64,000 bases of DNA from Pseudomonas sp. R4-35-07 (GTDB lineage Bacteria; Pseudomonadota; Gammaproteobacteria; Pseudomonadales; Pseudomonadaceae), in contig NZ_CP027732.1 of NCBI RefSeq assembly GCF_003852235.1, positions 434,001 to 498,000 on the forward strand, read 5' to 3'. This document shows, in pieces, positions 58,132 through 64,000 of the stretch (the stretch's first letter is position 1; every line of letters starts with the position of its first letter). The position numbers were made by a program, and so were the translations under genes. The notes beneath the pieces are model-generated. The model ran no database searches. It worked only from the letters and a program-made list of their open reading frames with translations, and had not been told where the DNA came from.

Positions 58132-59448
58132 TTAGAGGGTTAGCGTCAGACGTTTGACCAGGGCGCCTGGCAGCAGGTTGGACGCGGTGTTGCGCTGGCC
58201 ATACGTACTGGCCGACAGCAGCAGTTCCCGATCAACAGTCAGCGCTTCCAACTGCGAGCCCAGCAGGCTGAACACGCTGTCGTCAAAGCGCATGGTGCTG
58301 ACCGGCGCCTTGATCTCGCCGTCTTCCACCCAGAACGTGGCGAAGCGGGTCATGCCGGTCAGGCGCGCCGCCGGTAGATCGGAGTAGTTCAGGTACCACA
58401 GGTTGCTGATGTACAACCCGGTGCCCAACTGCTTGAGGATATCGGCCTGGGCCAGGTTGCCAGCAGCCATTTGCAAGGCGCTGGGGGACTCGTCGCTGCT
58501 GGCGCCATTGGCGCTCAGGCCATATTCGGCGGCGCTGCGCGAGTTGACCAATTGGCCGTCGGCCTGGCCGGCGTTGATCAACGTGACGTCACTGCGCGGG
58601 TAGCCTTCGCTGGAAAATGCCTGGCTCAGCGAACCGCTGATCTGCTCGGTTACGGTTACCAGCGGGCTCAGGTGTTGTTCCCCGGCATACAGGCGTTGCA
58701 GCGAACTGCCTTTGCTGGCGATGGCCTGCGCCGAAAAACCGCCCCAGGTCACGATGCTGATGATTTCTTCGAGTGCCGCTGGAGCGAGGTAGGCGCGGTA
58801 CTGTCCGGGTGCCAGCGAGTGCAACGGTCGGCCGAGGAACTCAAGCTGGTCGCGGGCCTGTTGAACGCGCCGGGCGAACTCGGCACTGTCCCAGGTGTGC
58901 CCGGCGTAACTGGCCTTGACCGCTTCGCCATTGGCGTGGAACAGGCTGAAGTCGAAGTTGAAGCTGTTGGCCTGGTGCCAGCCGAACGCGCCGTCGGAGC
59001 TGGCAAAGCCACGGCTGATCGGGCCGGCGGCATAGAAACCGACCAGGTCCACGCCTTCGGCGGCCTGGCTGATGTCTTGCAGCACCTGGGTCAGTTCCGG
59101 CAAGGGTCGCAGTTGTTCGTTGTGGCTTTGCCAGGCGTTGTGGTTGAGCAGCAGGTAGGGGTCTGGCGGCAGCAACGGCAAGGTTTCGCGCAACTGTTGC
59201 AGGCCTGTGGCGAGGCGTTGGCGGTCCAGCTGAGGATCACCCGCCAGGGTGATGCCGAGGTCGGCATGGCGACCGGCGTTGATCAGCTTGAGGTTGAGGC
59301 TGGCCTGTTGCACCTGGCCGGCCTGGCGTACCTGGGCGTGGTTGAAACGCACGAACTCGGATGCTTCAGCGGCAAAGCCGAGGTGAAACTGTTCCTGCTC
59401 GGTGATGGCCTGTTTGAGCCAGTCCACCAGTGCCTTGAAGTCGTTCAT
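58132..59448 (-). CDS. TldE/PmbA-like protease subunit
   Basis: This 438-residue protein of the PmbA/TldD superfamily, TldE side, lacks a zinc motif. C-terminal blocks GLYISNLWYLNYSD and MTRFATFWVEDGEI are typical. TldE forms a heterodimer with TldD, which holds the active site. The start shares one base (TGATG) with the stop of the upstream tldD-like gene, which supports a stoichiometric complex. Confidence 0.9.
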   Translation of the reverse strand: MNDFKALVDWLKQAITEQEQFHLGFAAEASEFVRFNHAQVRQAGQVQQASLNLKLINAGRHADLGITLAGDPQLDRQRLATGLQQLRETLPLLPPDPYLLLNHNAWQSHNEQLRPLPELTQVLQDISQAAEGVDLVGFYAAGPISRGFASSDGAFGWHQANSFNFDFSLFHANGEAVKASYAGHTWDSAEFARRVQQARDQLEFLGRPLHSLAPGQYRAYLAPAALEEIISIVTWGGFSAQAIASKGSSLQRLYAGEQHLSPLVTVTEQISGSLSQAFSSEGYPRSDVTLINAGQADGQLVNSRSAAEYGLSANGASSDESPSALQMAAGNLAQADILKQLGTGLYISNLWYLNYSDLPAARLTGMTRFATFWVEDGEIKAPVSTMRFDDSVFSLLGSQLEALTVDRELLLSASTYGQRNTASNLLPGALVKRLTLTL

Positions 59449-60890
59449 CAGGCATCTCCCCCAAATACGTCGACGTTACTGAACACACACGCCGGCGAAG
59501 CATGGCCGACGCGGATCACCTGGTTGGGTTCGCCTTTGCCGCAGTTCGGTGTGCCCAGCACCTTGAAGGTGCTAGCATCGCCGACCGCGCTGAGCTTGCG
59601 CCAGAACTGCGCGGAAATGGCACGGTAGTTGGGGTTCTTGACCACGCCCTTGAGTTCGCCGTTTTCGATCAGTTGGCCCCATTCGCAGCCGAACTGGAAT
59701 TTGTTGCGTGCGTCGTCGATGGACCAGGAGCGATTGGTCGACATCAGGATGCCGTGTTCGATACCGCCAATCAGCTGGGCCAGGCTCTGATCACCCGCCT
59801 CGATATTGAGGTTGGCCATGCGGTCGATCGGCGGGCGGTTCCAACTGCTGGCACGGCTGTTGGCCACACCGCCCAGCCCCGCGCGAAATTGCGACAACGC
59901 GCCGCCCAACGGCTTGAGCAGCAGCCCTTCGCGAATCAGGAACTGTTTGCTGGCGCGGCTGCCGTCATCGTCATGGCTGTAGCTGGCGAGCTGTTCGGGG
60001 ATGTCCGGGTCGAACGTCACGTTGAGCAGGTTGGAGCCGTATTGCAGATGGCCGAAGTCGCTGGCCTTCACGAAGCTGGTGCCGGCGTAGTTGCGCTCAT
60101 CGCCCAGAATGCGGTCCAGCTCCAGCGGGTGGCCGATGGACTCGTGGATCTGCAGGATCATCTGGTCGGGCATCAGCAACAAGTCACGCGGACCCTGGGG
60201 CGTGTTCGGTGCCAGCAGCAGTTGCAGGGCCTCATCGGCCACACGCGGCGCGGCGCCGATCAGGCCGAAGCGGCTGATCACGTCAAACCCGCCTTGCTGG
60301 CCGAAGTTGCTGCCGCCAAGGGTGCGGGTCTGGCTGTCGTTGCCATCGAAGGCGGTGACGTTGACGCCGGGAAACACAAAGCGCTGGGCCTGGCGCAATT
60401 GCGCGCCAGCGGTGTTGAGGTAGATCTGTTCGACCGTGGTCTGGCCGAGGCTGACGTCCCAGCTCACCAGGCGCTCGTCCCTGGGCACGGCGGCCGACTC
60501 ATCGCCGAGCAGTTGGTAGCAGTCGCTCAGGGACGGGAAGGGCTGGTCGAAGTCGGGGGACAGGTAGTCGGCAACGTCACTCGACACCGCTTGCTCGCGC
60601 AGGTCGAGCAGCGCGTGGGGCTTGATCCGCCGGGCCTGCTGCTCGGCACGTTCGAGGGCGGCTTGCAGGCCGGCCAGGGACAGATCATTGGTCGCGGCGT
60701 AGGCTTCGACGCCGTTGAGGCGCACGGTGAGCATGGCACCTTCGTCATGGCTCAGGTGTGGCGGTTCGGCGACGTTCTTGCGCACCGACAGGTACCGGCC
60801 GGATTCGCGCACATAGCGCAGGGAGAAGAATTGGGCGGTGGTGCGCAGGGCACTGAAGTGTTGTTTGAGCGTGGCGTGGTGTTCGAACAT
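59448..60890 (-). CDS. TldD-like metalloprotease
   Basis: This 480-residue TldD superfamily protein has the zinc site HESIGH (HExxxH, His249, Glu250, His254) followed by PLELDR. A third ligand cysteine is in GTPNCGKGEP. TldD/TldE enzymes degrade unfolded or leader peptides, for example microcin precursors and CcdA. This pair differs from canonical TldD in detail, so it may be a second, accessory set. No peptide precursor gene is visible nearby. Confidence 0.9.
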   Translation of the reverse strand: MFEHHATLKQHFSALRTTAQFFSLRYVRESGRYLSVRKNVAEPPHLSHDEGAMLTVRLNGVEAYAATNDLSLAGLQAALERAEQQARRIKPHALLDLREQAVSSDVADYLSPDFDQPFPSLSDCYQLLGDESAAVPRDERLVSWDVSLGQTTVEQIYLNTAGAQLRQAQRFVFPGVNVTAFDGNDSQTRTLGGSNFGQQGGFDVISRFGLIGAAPRVADEALQLLLAPNTPQGPRDLLLMPDQMILQIHESIGHPLELDRILGDERNYAGTSFVKASDFGHLQYGSNLLNVTFDPDIPEQLASYSHDDDGSRASKQFLIREGLLLKPLGGALSQFRAGLGGVANSRASSWNRPPIDRMANLNIEAGDQSLAQLIGGIEHGILMSTNRSWSIDDARNKFQFGCEWGQLIENGELKGVVKNPNYRAISAQFWRKLSAVGDASTFKVLGTPNCGKGEPNQVIRVGHASPACVFSNVDVFGGDA

Positions 60891-60973
60891 GGGGCCTTCC
60901 TTGTGGGCAGCTCAGCGCGGGGCAGGCCAACAGAGTAGGCCGGGGCTGGGGGCTGATCAAGGAGGGGGAGGTG

Positions 60974-61085
60974 ATCGTTCCCACGCTCCGCGTGGGAATG
61001 CATCCTGTGACGCTCCGCGTCACGACCTCAAGAGCAGACGCAGAGCGTCCAGGGCGGCATTCCCACGCGGAGCGTGGGAACGATC
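60974..61085. repeat. REPIN, type B
   Basis: The outer arms GATCGTTCCCACGCTCCGCG and CGCGGAGCGTGGGAACGATC and the inner pair around GTGACGCTCCGCGTCAC lie between the tldD-like gene and betA. Confidence 0.94.
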
Positions 61086-61098
61086 GGTTGGCGGTGTA

Positions 61099-62805
61099 TC
61101 AGTTATTGCGCAGCGGCCCCACTTCACGCAGCGGCTTGCCACGCACCGGCGCGTCACCCGCCACGTAGTAGTCGGCGGTGCTGCGCGGCAGCGGCTGGCG
61201 GCCGCGGATCTTGTCGGCGATTTTCTCGGCGATCATGATCGTCGGAGCGTTCAGGTTGCCGGTGGTGATGATCGGCATGATCGACGCATCCACCACACGC
61301 AGGCCCTGCATGCCATGCACCCGGCCTTCGCCATCGACCACCGCCATCTCGTCGGTGCCCATCTTGCACGAGCAGGACGGGTGGAACGCGGTCTCGGCGT
61401 GCTCGCGGATGAACTGGTCGAGCTGTTCATCGGTTTGCACCTCGATACCCGGGCTGATTTCGCGGCCACGGTATGGGTCCAGTGCCGGCTGCTGCATGAT
61501 TTCCCGGGTCAGGCGGATGCCGTCGCGAAATTCCTGCCAGTCCTGCTCGGTGGCCATGTAGTTGAAGAGGATGCTCGGGTAGTCCCGTGGGTTCTTCGAC
61601 TTCAACTGCACACGGCCACGGCTTGGCGAACGCATGGAGCCCATGTGTGCCTGGAAACCGTGCTCTTTCACCCCGTTGCTGCCGTTGTAGTTAATCGCGA
61701 CCGGCAGGAAGTGATACTGGATGTTCGGCCATTCGAATTCCGGACGCGAACGGATAAAACCGCCGGCTTCGAACTGGTTGCTGGCGCCAATGCCCGTGCC
61801 GTTGAACAGCCACTCGGCACCGATGGCCGGCTGGTTGTACCAAAGCAGCGAGGGATACAGCGACACCGGCTGAGTGCACGCATATTGCAGGTACAGCTCA
61901 AGGTGGTCCTGCAGGTTTTCGCCGACGCCTGGCAGGTCGTGGACCACCGGGATGTCGAGGCTTTCCAGCAGTTTGGCCGGGCCGACGCCGGAGCGTTGCA
62001 GCAACTGCGGCGAAGCGATTGCGCCGCTGCAGACCAGCACTTCTTTACGCGCACGGGCTTCAACACGCTCTTCAGCGGCGCCGATCAGGTAACGCACGCC
62101 GACCGCACGCTTGCCTTCGAACAACACTTTGTCGGTGAGGGCGTGGGTGACGATGGTCAGGGTCGAACGCTTCTTGGCGACGTCCAGGTAACCGCGTGCG
62201 GTGCTGGCGCGACGGCCGTTCGGCGTGACGGTGCGGTCCATCGGGCCGAAGCCTTCTTGCTGGTAACCGTTCAAGTCTTCGGTACGCGGGTAACCGGCCT
62301 GCACGCCGGCTTCAACCATGGCGTGGAACAGCGGATTGTTGCCGGCTTTGGGCGTGGTCACGCAGACCGGGCCTTCGCCACCGTGGTAGTCGTTGGGGCC
62401 GATGTCGCGGGTTTCGGCTTTGCGGAAATACGGCAGGCAGTCCAGGTAGGTCCAGTCTTCCAGGCCCGGCAATTTCGCCCAGTTGTCGTAGTCCATGGCG
62501 TTGCCACGGATGTAGCACATGCCGTTGATCAGGGAAGAGCCACCCAGGCCCTTGCCACGACCGCATTCCATCCGGCGCCCGTCCATGTGTGGCTCTGGGT
62601 CGGTCTCGTAGGCCCAGTTGTAGCGACGGCCTTGCAGCGGGAACGCCAGGGCGGCGGGCATCTGGGTACGGAAGTCGAGGCGGTAGTCCGGGCCACCGGC
62701 TTCCAGCAACAGGACGGTGACGCCTTCGTCTTCGGTCAGACGGGTCGCCAGGGTGTTACCGGCAGAGCCGGCACCCACAATGATGTAGTCGTATTCTTGG
62801 GACAT
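61099..62805 (-). CDS. betA: Choline dehydrogenase
   Basis: BetA, a membrane-associated GMC flavoprotein, oxidises choline to betaine aldehyde. The 568-residue protein has the FAD motif [34 protein letters not shown], the GMC signature [13 protein letters not shown] and the C-terminal [15 protein letters not shown]. The ATG at 62805 follows GAGGG by nine bases. It is downstream of betB in the usual betIBA order, with a REPIN in the gap. Confidence 0.96.
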   Translation of the reverse strand: MSQEYDYIIVGAGSAGNTLATRLTEDEGVTVLLLEAGGPDYRLDFRTQMPAALAFPLQGRRYNWAYETDPEPHMDGRRMECGRGKGLGGSSLINGMCYIRGNAMDYDNWAKLPGLEDWTYLDCLPYFRKAETRDIGPNDYHGGEGPVCVTTPKAGNNPLFHAMVEAGVQAGYPRTEDLNGYQQEGFGPMDRTVTPNGRRASTARGYLDVAKKRSTLTIVTHALTDKVLFEGKRAVGVRYLIGAAEERVEARARKEVLVCSGAIASPQLLQRSGVGPAKLLESLDIPVVHDLPGVGENLQDHLELYLQYACTQPVSLYPSLLWYNQPAIGAEWLFNGTGIGASNQFEAGGFIRSRPEFEWPNIQYHFLPVAINYNGSNGVKEHGFQAHMGSMRSPSRGRVQLKSKNPRDYPSILFNYMATEQDWQEFRDGIRLTREIMQQPALDPYRGREISPGIEVQTDEQLDQFIREHAETAFHPSCSCKMGTDEMAVVDGEGRVHGMQGLRVVDASIMPIITTGNLNAPTIMIAEKIADKIRGRQPLPRSTADYYVAGDAPVRGKPLREVGPLRNN

Positions 62806-62844
62806 TGAATGCACCCTCTTTGAAGTGTGGTCAGGTCGGGCCTC

Positions 62845-62933
62845 ATCGGGGGCAAGCCCCCTCCCACATTTGACTGTATTTACACATCTGAACCTGTGAA
62901 CACAGTCAGTGTGGGAGGGGGCTTGCCCCCGAT
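62845..62933. repeat. REPIN, type A, diverging arms
   Basis: ATCGGGGGCAAGCCCCC at the left and GGGGGCTTGCCCCCGAT at the right enclose a 43-base centre with GTGAACACAGTCA. It lies between betB and betA. Confidence 0.92.
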
Positions 62934-62965
62934 AGCGGCCTCAAAGGCACTACAAGGCTCGGTTC

Positions 62966-64000
62966 TTAGAACACCGAGGCGTAATCGCCCAGCTCAACCT
63001 GTACCGATTTGATGCGCGTGAAGTTATTCAGCGAGCTGATCCCGTTTTCACGGCCCACACCGGATTGCTTGTAGCCACCGACCGGCATCTTCGCGTCGGA
63101 CTCGCCCCAGGCGTTGATCCAGCAGATACCCGCTTCCAGTTGGTGAATCACACGGTGCGCGCGGTTCAGGTCTTTGGTCACCAGGCCGGCAGCCAGACCG
63201 AAGTCGGTGTCGTTGGCGCGGCGGATCACTTCTTCTTCGGTTTCATAGGTGAGGATGCTCATCACCGGGCCGAAGATCTCTTCACGCACGATCACCATGT
63301 CATCGGTGCAGTCGGTGAACACGGTCGGTGCGACGAAGGCGCCCTTGGCCAAGTCGCCGTCGGTCATGCGGTCGCCGCCGCACAGCAGGCGTGCGCCTTG
63401 CTCTTTGCCTTTGGCGATGTAGCCCAGCACGCTTTCCATGTGCGCAAAGCTGACCAGCGGGCCGAAGTTAGTATTGTCATCTTGCGGGTCGCCCACACGG
63501 ATGCGCGCAACACGTTCAAGAATCTTGGCTTCGAACGCCGCTTGCAGGTGCTTGGGCACGAACACGCGGGTGCCGTTGGTGCAGACCTGGCCGGAGCTGT
63601 AGAAGTTGGCCATCATCGCGATGTCGGCGGCACGGTCCAGGTCGGCGTCTTCGAACACGATCAGTGGCGACTTGCCGCCCAGTTCCATGGTCACTTCCTT
63701 GAGCGACGAGCTCGACGCGCTGGCCATGACTTTCTTGCCAGTGTCGGTGCCGCCGGTGAACGAGACTTTCTCGATGCGTGGGTGTTCGGTCAGCCAAGTG
63801 CCGACTTCACGGCCGCTGCCGGTCAATACGTTGAATACGCCGGCGGGAACACCCGCCTCGGTGTAGATCTCGGCCAGTTTCAGGGTGGTCAGCGAGGTGA
63901 CTTCGCTCGGCTTGAAGATCATCGCGTTGCCGGCGGCCAGGGCCGGTGCGGATTTCCACAGGGCGATCTGGATCGGGTAGTTCCACGCGCCGATACCAGC
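62966..64000 (-). CDS. betB: Betaine aldehyde dehydrogenase (N-terminus beyond window)
   Basis: BetB oxidises betaine aldehyde to glycine betaine with NAD(P)+. The visible 344 residues begin within [15 protein letters not shown]. They contain [19 protein letters not shown], the general-base [10 protein letters not shown] and the catalytic cysteine in [14 protein letters not shown]. About 145 N-terminal residues lie outside the window. It is upstream of betA in the same operon. Confidence 0.95.
   Translation of the reverse strand, partial: AGIGAWNYPIQIALWKSAPALAAGNAMIFKPSEVTSLTTLKLAEIYTEAGVPAGVFNVLTGSGREVGTWLTEHPRIEKVSFTGGTDTGKKVMASASSSSLKEVTMELGGKSPLIVFEDADLDRAADIAMMANFYSSGQVCTNGTRVFVPKHLQAAFEAKILERVARIRVGDPQDDNTNFGPLVSFAHMESVLGYIAKGKEQGARLLCGGDRMTDGDLAKGAFVAPTVFTDCTDDMVIVREEIFGPVMSILTYETEEEVIRRANDTDFGLAAGLVTKDLNRAHRVIHQLEAGICWINAWGESDAKMPVGGYKQSGVGRENGISSLNNFTRIKSVQVELGDYASVF

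Noticed and set aside
60838..62808. Plus-strand open frame of about 650 codons opposite betA
   Set aside because: Antisense shadow of choline dehydrogenase, running through a type B palindrome.

Overview
The window is a chromosomal segment of a fluorescent Pseudomonas (P. fluorescens group). This rests on a Pseudomonas-type histidine utilization (hut) cluster, a pip-dtd-opgGH block, metK-tkt-epd-pgk-fba gene order, high-GC coding with strong third-position bias, and many REPIN-type palindromes beginning GTGGGAGGGGGCTTGC. No prophage, rRNA, tRNA or CRISPR array was found.

Region 1 (1-14510) is the hut locus. A divergent hutF (cut by the window edge) faces hutC-hutD, followed by hutU, a urocanate-type NCS1 permease, the hutXWV ABC importer, two hutH paralogues, hutI and hutG. 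Histidine is deaminated to urocanate, hydrated, opened to formiminoglutamate, deiminated by HutF and deformylated by HutG to glutamate. A sigma-54 promoter directly followed by a HutC-type palindrome precedes hutU, and another HutC-like site lies between hutF and hutC. The first hutH copy is full length but lacks the Ala-Ser-Gly triad that forms the MIO cofactor.

Region 2 (14511-17800) holds a solitary tnpB (IS200/IS605 superfamily, RNA-guided nuclease) inserted upstream of pip-dtd. Region 3 (18059-31507) has opgGH, an amino-acid ABC importer with two tandem binding proteins, and two large chemoreceptors. Region 4 (30317-34185) has mltA, a cytochrome c' lipoprotein, a DUF1090 protein and ligB with a signal peptide.

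Region 5 (34485-43343) is central metabolism. An ArsR-methyltransferase fusion gene is co-directional with metK. Divergently from a palindromic operator run tkt, epd, pgk, two small lipoprotein genes and fba. Region 6 (43577-51290) has a PL7 alginate lyase, a REC-PAS-GGDEF-EAL protein, a YgjP-like metalloprotein, a small winged-helix protein, an ElaA acetyltransferase, a lone periplasmic binding protein and YccS.

Region 7 (51400-64000) starts with an IS481 element that splits a REPIN. It continues with a HI0933-family flavoprotein, dbpA, an MdtD-type exporter beside a standalone rhlA (HAA synthase), a TldD/TldE-like protease pair, and betA and betB of glycine betaine synthesis (betB cut by the window edge).

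The leads most worth following are the MIO-less HutH, the TnpB/omegaRNA element, the ArsR-methyltransferase/metK module with its operator, and the standalone RhlA.
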